Origin: Colwellia sp.
GTDB lineage: Bacteria > Pseudomonadota > Gammaproteobacteria > Enterobacterales > Alteromonadaceae
Length of the DNA: 64,000 bases
Assembly (NCBI GenBank): GCA_013215655.1
Contig: JABSOX010000025.1
Coordinates: 1-64,000, forward strand
Reading direction: 5' to 3'
This document shows positions 52,002 through 61,401 of this stretch, piece by piece; within the stretch, counting starts at the first letter, position 1, and each line of letters begins with the position of its first letter. A program made the position numbers and the translations under genes. Below the pieces are notes generated by a model. That model had not been told where the DNA came from. It made no database searches and saw only the letters and a program-made list of their open reading frames with translations.

Positions 52002-55000
52002 GTGCATAAAATTTTCAGCCCGTTGATGATGCCAAATTTTTCCATCATAACTCGCCTTCTCCCTATTATATTAGTCACTTTATGTCTAATAGCAGCTAGT
52101 ACCCGCTCTCTAGCAACTTCAATGACCTCTCCGATAAAATTTGAACAATTGACCACTAAAGATGGCCTTTCACAAAGTTCGGTATATGACATGGTGCAGG
52201 ATCAACAAGGTTTTATTTGGATAGCCACTCAAGATGGTCTCAACCGATACGATGGTGATCAATTTATTCACTACAGAAGCAACGTTCTCGAATCGAATTC
52301 TATCGCCAATAATTTCATCCGAAAATTATATATTGATAACCAAAACACTTTATGGATTGGAACAGGTAATGGACTAAGTAAATACAACCGTCAAACTGAT
52401 GACTTTAAAAATTTCATCCATATTGAAAATAATACTGCTTCATTGAGAGATAACGTTATTTGGGATATCTACCAAGATAGCCAAAATAAATTATGGGTTA
52501 CAACAGAAAAAGGAATTCATAAATACAATACAAAAGAGAATAAATTTGAACGAATTAGAATTCTTAAATACGAAAAGCAACTGAAAGAAGTTCGTACAGT
52601 TTTCCAAGATAGAAAAAATAACTTTTGGTTTGGCACATATGAAAATAGTATATATATAACAAACAAAAACCAATCTAGTACTGTTTCATTAAATTCACCA
52701 AATAAGTGGAATTTATCTATACCTGCCAAAACTTTATATGATATTAAAATAATTGATAATAATTACTGGTTAGCCACTGACATAGGTGTCTTTGTTGTGG
52801 ATGAAAATTATCAGTTAATTAAACGATACCATACTAGTGATAAACAAAACCCACTACTGTCAAACGAAATAAGAGATATTATCCAATTAAATGACGCTAC
52901 GGTTTGGATCGGCACTGTAAATGGAGTTTCTGTATTAAATTTACATGATGACTCTATAACTCGCATTAAAAAGAATAAAAATAATTATTCTTTAACTGAC
53001 AATAAAATATATAAATTACTAAAAAGCAGTTCTGATAAAATTTGGATAGGGACAAATGAAGGTATCAGTATATATAGTTCAATATCAGATACGTTCAAAC
53101 ATAATCTATTTAATGATCAATATGAAAGTCAAAGTATTGATGCATTTGTTGAGCTTCATAACGAAGATATTCTTTTCGCAAGAAAAGACGCTGGAATATA
53201 TGAAATAAACGTTGACGGTAATATCCAAAAAATAGACATGAACATTGATGAGAATGTTTCACATATATTATCAGGTGAAAATGATGAAATATTTTTTCGT
53301 ACCTATTCTAATAAACTATATCAATACGAGAAGTCAAAAAGTGAGCCTTATGAACATAAAATTTGGAATAGCCAATCATCACATGGAATTGACCAACGAC
53401 TTTTCATTATAAATGGTAGGATTTGGTATATTGATAATAAAAGAAAATTGATTAGTTACGATTTCAAAAAAGAGAACATCCAAAAGGTCATCGCAGTAAG
53501 TAATTATAGTTTTACTTCACTCGTCCCAGATGATATTGGCAACATTTGGTTGACAACTTCGGATAATGACATTTTAAAATTAGATATTGAGTCACTAGAG
53601 ATTTTAGTACAACCTAAAATTAGAAATGATAACTACTTTATTAATAGCACTGACATTATAGTCACCTCCAAAGATTGGATATGGCTCGGTTCATTTGAAC
53701 AAGGAATTATGCTAATTGATAAGAAAAGTAATCGATCATGGGTTTTTAACGAAAGAAACGGACTAAAAAATAATACAATCAATGACATATTTATTGATGA
53801 TGAAAACAACGCTTGGTTCAGTACAAACAATGGTATCAGTACAATAAACCCTAAATCTAAATTGGTTCATAACTTCGGACGAAATTTCGGGGTTTCAGAC
53901 AATGAGTATTTAAATGGTATCGGATTAAAATCCTCCAATGGAAATTTATATTTTGGTGGATTAAATGGCTTTCACTTTTTTGACCCTGCTCAAGCATTGG
54001 CTATAAAACAATATACTAATACTCCAACATTTACCGCATTGTTAATTGCAAATAAAGAAATAACTATTCAGAAGAAAGAAGACAATAAATTAAATGAAAA
54101 TAAGTTTTTTTTGCACAAGCAAATCAACGAAGTTGAGAATTTAATCTTAAAACACGCTCAGTCCCCTTTTAGTATCGAGTTTGTTTCTCCGAATGTAAAA
54201 CTTCCGAACCAAGTTAAATATCGCTATCGATTGATTGGATTAGAGGATAATTGGATTGAAACCGGGGCTAAAAATAAACGTGCGACCTACACAAACCTAG
54301 ATTCAGGTGATTACATACTTGAAGTACAGGTAATCGACTTATTGAAAAAAATTAAAAATAAAACAACAGAGCTCCATATTGCAATCCTGCCTCCTTGGTG
54401 GTTATCAAAAACAGCAATTTTAATTTATTCCTTTATTTCATTATTGGTTGCTGCCTATATATTGCAACAAATCCGCCATAAACGTTTATATCACCTACAA
54501 ATTAAACTCAGTGAAGAACGTCTAAAACTATCTTTATGGGGTAGTGGCGATGAAATGTGGGATTGGAATATTAAACATGGAAAAATATTTCGCTCCAATA
54601 TCTGGGGTATTTTAGAATTCCCACAAGATGGTAAAAGAAATGTTGGTGCAGAAGAAACTAATATTCACAACCACGATTTAGAGCGAGTTAAAGAAGCACT
54701 TGACGATCATTTTGACAGAAAAACAGATCATTTTGAAGCGACCTATCGTGTACAAGATAAAGACGAAAAATGGATATGGGTACTGGATCGCGGCAAGATT
54801 GTAGAGCGAGACGACAAAGGTATACCTACGCGTATGACCGGTACTTTGAAAGATATCAGTAAAATAAAACGTGCTGATGAAAGATTAAGGTTATTTGCAA
54901 AGTGCATCGAGAACATTTCTGATGCGGTGGTTATTTATGACCGCGCCTTTAAAATAGTTGATGTAAACAAAGCCTATCAACGTATCACCAGAAAAAGTAA

Positions 55001-56561
55001 AGCTTCGGTGATCGGTAAAAAATTGCACTTTAGTCAATACCCTGAAAGTTTCTGCCAAGCTGTAAAAAAACATTTAGTTTTAAAAGGTAGTTGGCATGGC
55101 GAAATTGAAAGTAAACATGATAATGGCGAACAGTACTTCACTGCACTTAACATTGATATTATTAAGGACGAAAATAAGAGTATTTCACACTTTGTAGGTG
55201 TTTTTTCTGATGTTACTGAGCGTAAGGCTAACGAAGTAGAATTAAGAAAACTGGCGAATTCAGATACATTAACCGGACTACCTAACCGCTCTTATTTTCA
55301 AGCTAATCAACATAAACTAGTTAAAAATAAAATCCCTCATGCGCTACTGGTATTTGACCTTGATAACTTTAAAAAAATCAATGATTCCATGGGCCATGGT
55401 GTTGGTGATGTTATTTTGTGCATGGTAGCTAAACGTATTGTGAAGATCAGTAGAAAACAAGATACGGTTTATCGCTTAGGTGGCGATGAATTTAGTGTTA
55501 TTGTCGAAAATACCAATGACATTCATACCATCACCACCATCGCCAAAGAGATCTTACGTAGTGTCGCACAGCCTCTTAAGCTGAAAAGCCAAGAAGTAGT
55601 ACTCTTCAGTAGTATTGGTATAGTTCTCTACCCTGAAGATGGTACAAGTCCACAGGAATTACTTAAAAATGCGGATACGGCGATGTACCACGCGAAAGAT
55701 GCTGGTGGTAATAAATATCAATTTTTCAGTGACTCTATGAATAAGCAGGCGGTTAAACGCTTACAGATTGAAAATTTAATTCGTCATGGCTTAAAAGAAG
55801 ACTTTTTCTCTGTTTTCTATCAACCTAAAATAGAAATTGCTACCGGAAAAGTTGCCGGTATGGAAGCCTTGGTACGTTTTCAAACGCCATCTAAGGGTAT
55901 TATTAGCCCGATCGTTTTTATTCCAGTATCAGAGGAGACAGGACAGATCATTGACATTGGGGAAGTGGTATTACGTAAGTCTTGTTTTGCCACCAAAAAA
56001 TGGGTGGATGCGGGTTTATTTGAAGGCCGTATTGCCGTGAATTTATCTGCGGTGCAATTCACTCAACCCAACTTGGTTGGCATGATCGCCGATATCTTGA
56101 AAGAAAGTCAGCTACCCGCTAAATATTTAGAGTTAGAGATTACTGAAGGTACAGTGATGGACTCACCACAAAAAGCCATAGATACCATGTTGCAAATCCG
56201 TGCTATGGGCATCCATTTATCCTTGGATGATTTTGGCACTGGCTATTCTTCTTTAGCTTATTTAAAGAAATTCCCACTCAATACCCTTAAAATCGATAAA
56301 GCATTTATTGATGACATTGAAACTTCTGAGCAGGGACGGAATATGGTGGCTACTATAGTGACTATTGCCCATAACTTAGACTTAAATGTGGTTGCTGAAG
56401 GGGTTGAAACTAACAACCAGCTAAGCTTTCTGGCAGGACTAAAATGTGAACAATTACAAGGCTATTTATACAGTAAACCTTTGCCGGAAAGTGATTTCCA
56501 AAAATATTTACTCTCCCATCAAATTACCGACAAATCTACGTCGTTTAATCGAATAAAATAA
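52002..56561 (+). CDS. Propeller-sensor PAS-GGDEF-EAL cyclic-di-GMP protein
   Basis: This is a membrane protein of about 1519 residues. After a signal peptide or anchor comes a periplasmic sensor of two-component-type beta-propeller repeats. Their hallmarks recur: QGFIWIATQDGLNRYDG, TLWIGTGNGLSKYN, KLWVTTEKGIHKYN. A Y_Y_Y domain (about 720-790) and a membrane helix (about 802-826) follow. The cytoplasmic part has two PAS domains (about 840-955 and 960-1085), a GGDEF domain with intact GGDEF (about 1158) and an RxxD inhibition site, and an EAL domain with intact EAL (about 1286) and DDFGTGYSS. Both synthesis and breakdown of cyclic-di-GMP are therefore possible. The start is taken as the GTG at 52002 behind AAGG; an ATG pair at 52026 is the alternative. 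The signal sensed is unknown. Confidence 0.92.
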   Translation: MHKIFSPLMMPNFSIITRLLPIILVTLCLIAASTRSLATSMTSPIKFEQLTTKDGLSQSSVYDMVQDQQGFIWIATQDGLNRYDGDQFIHYRSNVLESNSIANNFIRKLYIDNQNTLWIGTGNGLSKYNRQTDDFKNFIHIENNTASLRDNVIWDIYQDSQNKLWVTTEKGIHKYNTKENKFERIRILKYEKQLKEVRTVFQDRKNNFWFGTYENSIYITNKNQSSTVSLNSPNKWNLSIPAKTLYDIKIIDNNYWLATDIGVFVVDENYQLIKRYHTSDKQNPLLSNEIRDIIQLNDATVWIGTVNGVSVLNLHDDSITRIKKNKNNYSLTDNKIYKLLKSSSDKIWIGTNEGISIYSSISDTFKHNLFNDQYESQSIDAFVELHNEDILFARKDAGIYEINVDGNIQKIDMNIDENVSHILSGENDEIFFRTYSNKLYQYEKSKSEPYEHKIWNSQSSHGIDQRLFIINGRIWYIDNKRKLISYDFKKENIQKVIAVSNYSFTSLVPDDIGNIWLTTSDNDILKLDIESLEILVQPKIRNDNYFINSTDIIVTSKDWIWLGSFEQGIMLIDKKSNRSWVFNERNGLKNNTINDIFIDDENNAWFSTNNGISTINPKSKLVHNFGRNFGVSDNEYLNGIGLKSSNGNLYFGGLNGFHFFDPAQALAIKQYTNTPTFTALLIANKEITIQKKEDNKLNENKFFLHKQINEVENLILKHAQSPFSIEFVSPNVKLPNQVKYRYRLIGLEDNWIETGAKNKRATYTNLDSGDYILEVQVIDLLKKIKNKTTELHIAILPPWWLSKTAILIYSFISLLVAAYILQQIRHKRLYHLQIKLSEERLKLSLWGSGDEMWDWNIKHGKIFRSNIWGILEFPQDGKRNVGAEETNIHNHDLERVKEALDDHFDRKTDHFEATYRVQDKDEKWIWVLDRGKIVERDDKGIPTRMTGTLKDISKIKRADERLRLFAKCIENISDAVVIYDRAFKIVDVNKAYQRITRKSKASVIGKKLHFSQYPESFCQAVKKHLVLKGSWHGEIESKHDNGEQYFTALNIDIIKDENKSISHFVGVFSDVTERKANEVELRKLANSDTLTGLPNRSYFQANQHKLVKNKIPHALLVFDLDNFKKINDSMGHGVGDVILCMVAKRIVKISRKQDTVYRLGGDEFSVIVENTNDIHTITTIAKEILRSVAQPLKLKSQEVVLFSSIGIVLYPEDGTSPQELLKNADTAMYHAKDAGGNKYQFFSDSMNKQAVKRLQIENLIRHGLKEDFFSVFYQPKIEIATGKVAGMEALVRFQTPSKGIISPIVFIPVSEETGQIIDIGEVVLRKSCFATKKWVDAGLFEGRIAVNLSAVQFTQPNLVGMIADILKESQLPAKYLELEITEGTVMDSPQKAIDTMLQIRAMGIHLSLDDFGTGYSSLAYLKKFPLNTLKIDKAFIDDIETSEQGRNMVATIVTIAHNLDLNVVAEGVETNNQLSFLAGLKCEQLQGYLYSKPLPESDFQKYLLSHQITDKSTSFNRIK

Positions 56562-56578
56562 AGTCAAAACTCTGACAA

Positions 56579-56607
56579 GGTCTACATAATACGTTTTTAA
56601 GTAGACC
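56579..56607 (+). terminator. Hairpin after the GGDEF-EAL gene
   Basis: GGTCTAC (56579-56585) pairs with GTAGACC (56601-56607) around a 15-nt loop, 18 nt after the stop. There is no T-run, so it is a weak terminator or part of the leader of the next gene. Confidence 0.4.
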
Positions 56608-56702
56608 AATATCCTTAGAAAGCAAGGCCTACATTAATATTCTATATTATTGGCATGTTATTAGCTTATTCCTTATTAGTTAAATAATAATAAGGAAACA
56701 AA

Positions 56703-56936
56703 ATGCTAAGTTCAATTTTATTATCTCTGGTTATGACATCTGCTGCACCTATAGAAGTTGTAAACACCCCATCGGAAGAAAGAAGCTCTCGTAGGGGTGT
56801 ACGTATCAATTTGGAATCTGAAAAAGTTTCACGTAGAGGCGTTCGTATCAATTTGGAATCTGAGAAAGTTTCGCGTAGAGGCGTTCGTATCAATTTGGAA
56901 TCTGAGAAAGTTTCGCGTAGAGGCGTTCGTATCTAG
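56703..56936 (+). CDS. Tandem-repeat peptide with RRGVRI units, unknown family
   Basis: The 77-residue product starts at an ATG with AAGGAAAC just upstream. Residues 1-16 are hydrophobic (MLSSILLSLVMTSAAP), possibly a signal or leader. From residue 29 there are three perfect copies of a 14-residue unit, SRRGVRI followed by NLESEKV, and a fourth that stops exactly after SRRGVRI. The preceding SEERS looks like a decayed SEKVS. The stop codon TAG is embedded in the ribosome site (TAGGAG) of the next small gene, so the two are translationally coupled. The charge alternates along each unit and each carries an Arg-Arg pair, a possible cleavage site. I recognise no family. No modification or export gene is adjacent, so a processed-peptide role is only a hypothesis. 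Confidence 0.65.
   Translation: MLSSILLSLVMTSAAPIEVVNTPSEERSSRRGVRINLESEKVSRRGVRINLESEKVSRRGVRINLESEKVSRRGVRI
56787..56933 (+). repeat. 42-bp tandem repeat, 3.5 copies, in frame
   Basis: Units start at 56787, 56829, 56871 and 56913 (the last holds 21 nt before the stop). Copies 2 and 3 differ at one base; copy 1 differs at a few mostly silent positions. The 42-bp period keeps the frame. The near identity suggests recent expansion or gene conversion. Confidence 0.9.
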
Positions 56937-56945
56937 GAGCAAACA

Positions 56946-57050
56946 ATGATTAATTTATTTAAAGCTTTATTTGTAAAAGAACCTAAAGAAAATGCTATTG
57001 CAGCAAATATTAAAATCACCGAAATGCCTGCAGGTACTTGGTGGTCATAG
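56946..57050 (+). CDS. 34-residue peptide, coupled to the repeat peptide
   Basis: The frame begins at an ATG with a perfect AGGAG 6 nt upstream and encodes 34 residues. The N-terminus is MINLFKALFVKEPKENA and the end is EMPAGTWWS. The first third could form an amphipathic helix; the two Trp near the C-terminus are notable. It starts 9 nt after the stop of the repeat-peptide gene, whose stop codon overlaps this ribosome site. The strong ribosome site and coupling argue that it is real despite its size. Family and function are unknown. Confidence 0.6.
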   Translation: MINLFKALFVKEPKENAIAANIKITEMPAGTWWS

Positions 57051-57092
57051 TTTAAATATTACAATTAAACATCTGACAATATAAGACATTTA

Positions 57093-57111
57093 CGCTACAT
57101 GGATGTTAGCG
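57093..57111. repeat. Hairpin with CATGGATG core
   Basis: CGCTACATGGATGTTAGCG can fold into an outer CGCT/AGCG stem and an inner ACAT/ATGT stem around GG. On the other strand the core reads CATCCATG, as in the 51-nt repeat family. It lies downstream of the small-peptide cistron and may be a distant member. Confidence 0.4.
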
Positions 57112-57126
57112 ACTTATCCTTCGAGC

Positions 57127-57145
57127 ATTCTTATCTAATAAGAAT
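57127..57145. terminator. Hairpin between the small-peptide cistron and a convergent gene
   Basis: ATTCTTAT (57127-57134) pairs perfectly with ATAAGAAT (57138-57145) around CTA. It lies just after the convergent minus-strand stop at 57149, with a short T-run on the plus strand. Confidence 0.45.
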
Positions 57146-57148
57146 AGT

Positions 57149-57352
57149 TTACGCTCTAAAAATCAAATAGTTAAATCCAAACAGCTTATTTATCTTCATT
57201 CGTTTTTGCATACAAAACATCGGCCACACAGCAGGGCCCATAATTAACCCTGCAAAAGCCCAACGTTTACGCGCTAAGCCACTTTTAAACGCCTGGCAGT
57301 AAAAGAAAGCAGCACAAACTACACCAATAAATACAGCTAGAAAAAACATCAT
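57149..57352 (-). CDS. Small membrane protein, unknown function
   Basis: From the ATG at 57352 the product has 67 residues, starting MMFFLAVFIGVVCAAFFYC. One hydrophobic helix (about 2-20) is followed by a short polar stretch KSGLARKRWAFAGL and a second hydrophobic part, GPAVWPMFCMQKRM. The open frame extends to a GTG at 57415, adding 21 hydrophobic residues. The ATG has GAG at about 8 nt and is preferred. The KRWxxAGLxxGPxxWPMF pattern looks like a conserved small-protein family of marine gammaproteobacteria, but I cannot name it. Confidence 0.6.
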   Translation of the reverse strand: MMFFLAVFIGVVCAAFFYCQAFKSGLARKRWAFAGLIMGPAVWPMFCMQKRMKINKLFGFNYLIFRA

Positions 57353-57530
57353 ACTTAGCTCAAATAATTTAAAGAAAACAACAGTTAAAGAAAAACAAGA
57401 AAATAATAAAAGCACTAAAAAAATCCATTGTTTTTCGTAGTCAGATTTTACGGCGAGAATATAACAACATTAGAGTATTTATTCAAACTTTATTAGAGTA
57501 TTTATTCAGATAATGAATTTAATTTATAAA

Positions 57531-57581
57531 CGTCACTCTTTGCCATCCATGGCATTGTGACATACCGTCCATCCTGAACAT
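57531..57581. repeat. Single copy of the 51-nt two-tier hairpin repeat
   Basis: It is exactly 51 nt, as is the unit at 8-58 when phased alike, with identical outer parts (CGTCACTCTTT, GTGACATACC, TCCTGAACAT). The inner stem is GCCAT/ATGGC instead of CACAT/ATGTG. It leads through AACATAAAAA into the fadJ terminator. Confidence 0.85.
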
Positions 57582-57609
57582 AAAAAGAGGCATCAAATAG
57601 CCTCTTTTA
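57582..57609 (-). terminator. Rho-independent terminator of fadIJ
   Basis: AAAAGAGGC (57583-57591) pairs with GCCTCTTTT (57600-57608) around an 8-nt loop, with a T-run on the minus strand. It lies 65 nt after the fadJ stop. Confidence 0.85.
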
Positions 57610-57673
57610 TGGTAATTACTTGCCGCAACATGGCAATTTATTGACGGTTAGTAAGCACAACTTCTGATGGCAT

Positions 57674-59848
57674 TTATTCCTTGTAGCAATTGCTACCTTG
57701 TTCAGCCATTTTGACTAAAGCATCACAAGGTTTAAATCGTTCACCATGTTCCGTTGCCCACTGGTTTAACTGGGTAACAATATTAACCGCACCTAATTTA
57801 TCAATATAATGAAATGGACCACCGAGAAAGGGTGGAAAACCAATGCCAAAGATAGCGCCAATATCACCATCTCGTGCATTACGAACAATTCCCTCATCTA
57901 AGCACCTAACCGCTTCATTAAGCATCATATAAACACAGCGCTGAGCAATAACCGTTAAGGATAAGTTATTTTGTTTTTGAATACCCAACAGCGCATAAAT
58001 TGATTCATCAACAGCTTTATTTTTCGCGCCTTTTCCATATTGATAAAAACCTTTATTAGCTTTTTTACCTAAACGACCATCTGCCAATAATTTATCAAAT
58101 GCTGGTGGGGCTGAAAATCTATCACCCAATTCAGCTTGTAATATCGGCCCTATTTTAGCACCTACATCAATACCCACCTCATCAAGTAACTGCATCGGAC
58201 CGACAGGAAAACCAAAGTTAACTAATGCTTTATCTATATTCTCAATAGGCTCTCCTGCTAACAACATTAATGCGGCTTCATTCATATATGGCGCTAAAAT
58301 ACGATTGACATAAAAACCCGCCTTATCTGCAACAACAATTGGTGTTTTTCCTTGTTTTTTAGCAAATTCAACCGTACTTGAAATAGTTTGCTCTGATGTT
58401 GTTGAGTGAGCAATAATTTCTGCCAAAGGCATTTTATCTACGGGAGAGAAATAATGTAAACCTATAACATTTTCAGGCCTTTTGGCGTTAGCCGCAATTT
58501 GGCCAATAGGTAAACTTGAGGTATTACTAGCAAAAATTGTTGTTTCTTTACAATGCTGTTCAACATCAGCAATCATTTGTTGTTTTAGTTTCAAATCTTC
58601 AAATACCGCTTCAATAACAATATCGATATCTTCAAAACCACTATAATCAACCGTCCCAGTTATCAAAGATAATTGCTTTTGCATTTCACTATTACGCATA
58701 AAGCGACGCTTAACTTTCTTATTAAGCAAATCGTAACCATATTTGAGCGCATGACTTATACCTTGATGAGAAATATCTTTAATACGAACAGCTACTTTTG
58801 CTTTAGTTGCCGTTACAAAAGCAATTCCGCCGCCCATTAAACCGCCACCTAAAATACCCGCTTTTAATAACGTTTTAGGCTCAACACCTGCAACACCATG
58901 CTCTTTCTTCATTTCAGTGGTTGCGAAAAATATTTGACGTAACTGTTTTGACTCATCACTTAATGCCAGTTCACCAAAATGATTGGCTTCTGTTTGATAA
59001 CCTTTTGCCGCCGATTGTTCTATGCCCATTTTGATACAATCAATTATTTTGACTGGGGCTGGATAATTACCTTTTGTTTTAGCATTAACGGTTTTCATTG
59101 CTTGGTTAAATAATATTTTTCGTCCAAGTCCGTTATTTTCTAATAGTCTATCCATAATAGAGTATTTACGTTTGTTCGCTCTTAAGTTCCCTGATAAAGC
59201 TAAATTTTCAGCCGTTTGGATCAATATGCTCAAAGGTACAACATCATTAACTAAACCCGCTTTTAACGCTTGTTTTGCTCGTAATTGTTTACCTGTTAAC
59301 ATCATATCAAGGGCTTTTTGAATACCAACAAGTTTAGGTAAGCGTTGAGTCCCTCCACCACCAGGTAATAATCCCAGTTGTACTTCGGGCAACCCTAACG
59401 TTGTTGCGACACTATCACTACAAACGCGTGCATGACATGCCATCGCTAGCTCTAATCCACCACCTAAACAAGGACCATGAATAGCGGCAACCACAGGGAT
59501 AGGTAACGAGGCTAATTGATCAAAGATCATTTGTCCCTGCCTTGATAAGGCCGTTGCTTCTTCAGCGGTTTGGCAATTCGCGATCATGTTTATATCTGCA
59601 CCAGCAACAAATGAGTTCTTTTTACCACTGAGCAATATCAAACCACATATATCTTTGTCTGCTTTAATTTCCGCTAAAACCTCAGTAATTTGTTCAATAA
59701 ACTCAGCTTTAAGGGTATTCATGGCATCGCCAACAACATCCATAACCAAATGGGCGACACAGCTTTTTTGACGAACTAAAGTAAAGGCACTATCAGTATT
59801 TCCTGTAGTATTAGCGCTAGTATTTTTAATTTCTTCTACTTCATTCAT
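57674..59848 (-). CDS. fadJ: Fatty-acid oxidation complex alpha subunit FadJ
   Basis: This bifunctional enoyl-CoA hydratase and 3-hydroxyacyl-CoA dehydrogenase works in beta-oxidation. The N-terminal crotonase domain (about 15-200) has [25 protein letters not shown] and [20 protein letters not shown]. The NAD domain starts near residue 325 with [15 protein letters not shown] and continues with [11 protein letters not shown] and [13 protein letters not shown]. The start is the ATG at 59848, overlapping the fadI stop (TAATG) and preceded by GGAG; the product has 724 residues. Pairing with fadI points to FadJ rather than the FadB-FadA pair. Confidence 0.95.
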   Translation of the reverse strand: MNEVEEIKNTSANTTGNTDSAFTLVRQKSCVAHLVMDVVGDAMNTLKAEFIEQITEVLAEIKADKDICGLILLSGKKNSFVAGADINMIANCQTAEEATALSRQGQMIFDQLASLPIPVVAAIHGPCLGGGLELAMACHARVCSDSVATTLGLPEVQLGLLPGGGGTQRLPKLVGIQKALDMMLTGKQLRAKQALKAGLVNDVVPLSILIQTAENLALSGNLRANKRKYSIMDRLLENNGLGRKILFNQAMKTVNAKTKGNYPAPVKIIDCIKMGIEQSAAKGYQTEANHFGELALSDESKQLRQIFFATTEMKKEHGVAGVEPKTLLKAGILGGGLMGGGIAFVTATKAKVAVRIKDISHQGISHALKYGYDLLNKKVKRRFMRNSEMQKQLSLITGTVDYSGFEDIDIVIEAVFEDLKLKQQMIADVEQHCKETTIFASNTSSLPIGQIAANAKRPENVIGLHYFSPVDKMPLAEIIAHSTTSEQTISSTVEFAKKQGKTPIVVADKAGFYVNRILAPYMNEAALMLLAGEPIENIDKALVNFGFPVGPMQLLDEVGIDVGAKIGPILQAELGDRFSAPPAFDKLLADGRLGKKANKGFYQYGKGAKNKAVDESIYALLGIQKQNNLSLTVIAQRCVYMMLNEAVRCLDEGIVRNARDGDIGAIFGIGFPPFLGGPFHYIDKLGAVNIVTQLNQWATEHGERFKPCDALVKMAEQGSNCYKE

Positions 59849-61155
59849 TAGTCTGTCTCCACAATCATTGCCGCACCTAAACCACCTGCAGCGCAAGCAG
59901 TGGTTAAGCCTGTACCACCACCTCTTCTATTTAGTTCATTAAGTGTTTGTACAATCAAACGCGCTCCTGTTGCTGCAAAAGGATGTCCGTAGGCAAGTGA
60001 ACCGCCCATAACATTGAATTTGTCCATATCAATTTCACCTATCGCTTTATCTCGCCCTAAATGCTCTTTAGCAAATTTATCACTCGCGAACATTTTCATA
60101 TTTGCTAATGCTTGCGCGGCAAAAGCTTCATGCATTTCAATTAAGTCTAAATCTTTTAATTCCATGCCTGCTCGTGCTAACGCAATAGGTGTTGCATGAC
60201 TAGGCCCCATTAACATGTCTTGCCAAACATCAATTGCCGCAAAACCATAACTTTTAATGTAGCCTAAAGGTTTATAACCTAATTCTTTAGCGCGCCCTTC
60301 CCTCATTAACAATATTGCTGCCGCGCCATCTGTTAATGGTGTACTCGTTGCAGCGGTAACTGTACCGTGTTTACGGTCAAACACTGGTCGTAACTTTGCG
60401 TAGCTGGCTAATTCTGAATTTTCACGAATGCAGTTATCTTTATCAATAAAAGATTTGTAAGGCTCCGAATGAGCAACCATCACTTCACCCGCTAATTTGC
60501 CTTCTTGCCAGCTTTTTGTAGCTAAAGTATGAGAGCGATGTGCTAATGCATCTTGGTCTTGACGAGATATACCATATGTTTTTGCCATTTGCTCAGCAGT
60601 TTGTCCCATTGATATGCCCGTGGAGTATTCAGCAACCGCAGGGGCTACGGGTAAAATATCTTTGAAACCTAGTTTGCGAATTAATGATATTTTTTGACCC
60701 AACGTTTTTGTTTTACTTAAATCAAGCAAGGTACGGGCAAACTTCTTTGATACTCCTATAGGAGCAACAGATGAAGAATCTGCACCACCAGCAAGACCAA
60801 CATCAACCATACCGGTCATAATTGATTCCGTAATATTAACCGTTGATTGAAAACTAGTCGCACACGCTCTTGAAACACTATAGGCATCAGTGTGTACATT
60901 CATACCCGTACCCAAAACAATTTCACGAGCAATATTAGGCGCTTCGGGCATTTGTACAACTTGACCAAAAACAAGTTGATCAATAATGGTTGGGTCAATA
61001 TCATGTTTTTGTAATAGTTCATTGACGACCATTTTTCCTAAATCGACAGCTGGCACGCCATGAAACGCGGTTGCTTGCTTTGCAAATGGTGTACGTAAGC
61101 CTGCAACAACAGCAATTCGTTCTCCACTTGATGTTGCTAAATTGATTTTTGTCAT
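59848..61155 (-). CDS. fadI: 3-ketoacyl-CoA thiolase FadI
   Basis: This enzyme does the thiolytic step of beta-oxidation. The nucleophilic Cys is in SRACATSFQ, the catalytic His in [13 protein letters not shown] and the second Cys in [13 protein letters not shown]. The ATG at 61155 has AGGA 7 nt upstream, giving 435 residues, as usual for FadI. It is transcribed before fadJ and coupled to it. A FadR-like operator lies about 45 bp upstream. Confidence 0.95.
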   Translation of the reverse strand: MTKINLATSSGERIAVVAGLRTPFAKQATAFHGVPAVDLGKMVVNELLQKHDIDPTIIDQLVFGQVVQMPEAPNIAREIVLGTGMNVHTDAYSVSRACATSFQSTVNITESIMTGMVDVGLAGGADSSSVAPIGVSKKFARTLLDLSKTKTLGQKISLIRKLGFKDILPVAPAVAEYSTGISMGQTAEQMAKTYGISRQDQDALAHRSHTLATKSWQEGKLAGEVMVAHSEPYKSFIDKDNCIRENSELASYAKLRPVFDRKHGTVTAATSTPLTDGAAAILLMREGRAKELGYKPLGYIKSYGFAAIDVWQDMLMGPSHATPIALARAGMELKDLDLIEMHEAFAAQALANMKMFASDKFAKEHLGRDKAIGEIDMDKFNVMGGSLAYGHPFAATGARLIVQTLNELNRRGGGTGLTTACAAGGLGAAMIVETD

Positions 61156-61198
61156 CTTGTTTCCTATTAAGCTATTATTTTTAAGCGTGCAAACCAAG

Positions 61199-61209
61199 AG
61201 GTCTGACCA
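61199..61209 (-). promoter_or_regulatory. Candidate FadR operator upstream of fadI
   Basis: The palindromic core AGGTCTGACCA matches the GGTCnGACC centre of the FadR consensus (CTGGTCnGACCAG), with weaker flanks. It lies 44-54 bp before the fadI start codon, where repression by FadR would be expected. No fadR gene is in the window. Confidence 0.5.
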
Positions 61210-61401
61210 CTAGGTATTTAAGACTTATTCTAACGATAAAAATAAAATATTCAATAGCCAGAAAGTTATTGGGAAAATATTGCTTACAAAATACCGCTAG
61301 CGCTTGATTTCTTTTTAATTAACCATATATAAATGTAAACAACTTAAGTATAGAATCTTAAGCCTTAAAAAATACAAAAGACCAATAAAAATAGAGTTAC
61401 C

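Noticed and set aside
56666-56893. Open frame on the minus strand across the 42-bp repeats (repeated LIRTPLRETFSDS-like units)
   Set aside because: The repeat length is a multiple of three, so any open frame stays open on both strands. The plus-strand frame has the ribosome site, the hydrophobic start and the coupled downstream gene; the minus frame has none.
56703-57050. Firm call of a ribosomally made, modified natural-product precursor
   Set aside because: No radical SAM, cyclodehydratase, peptidase or dedicated exporter gene is within the window near it, so the class cannot be assigned.
57101-57172. 23-codon frame starting in the CATGGATG hairpin
   Set aside because: It has no ribosome site, overlaps two hairpins and runs into the convergent gene's end.
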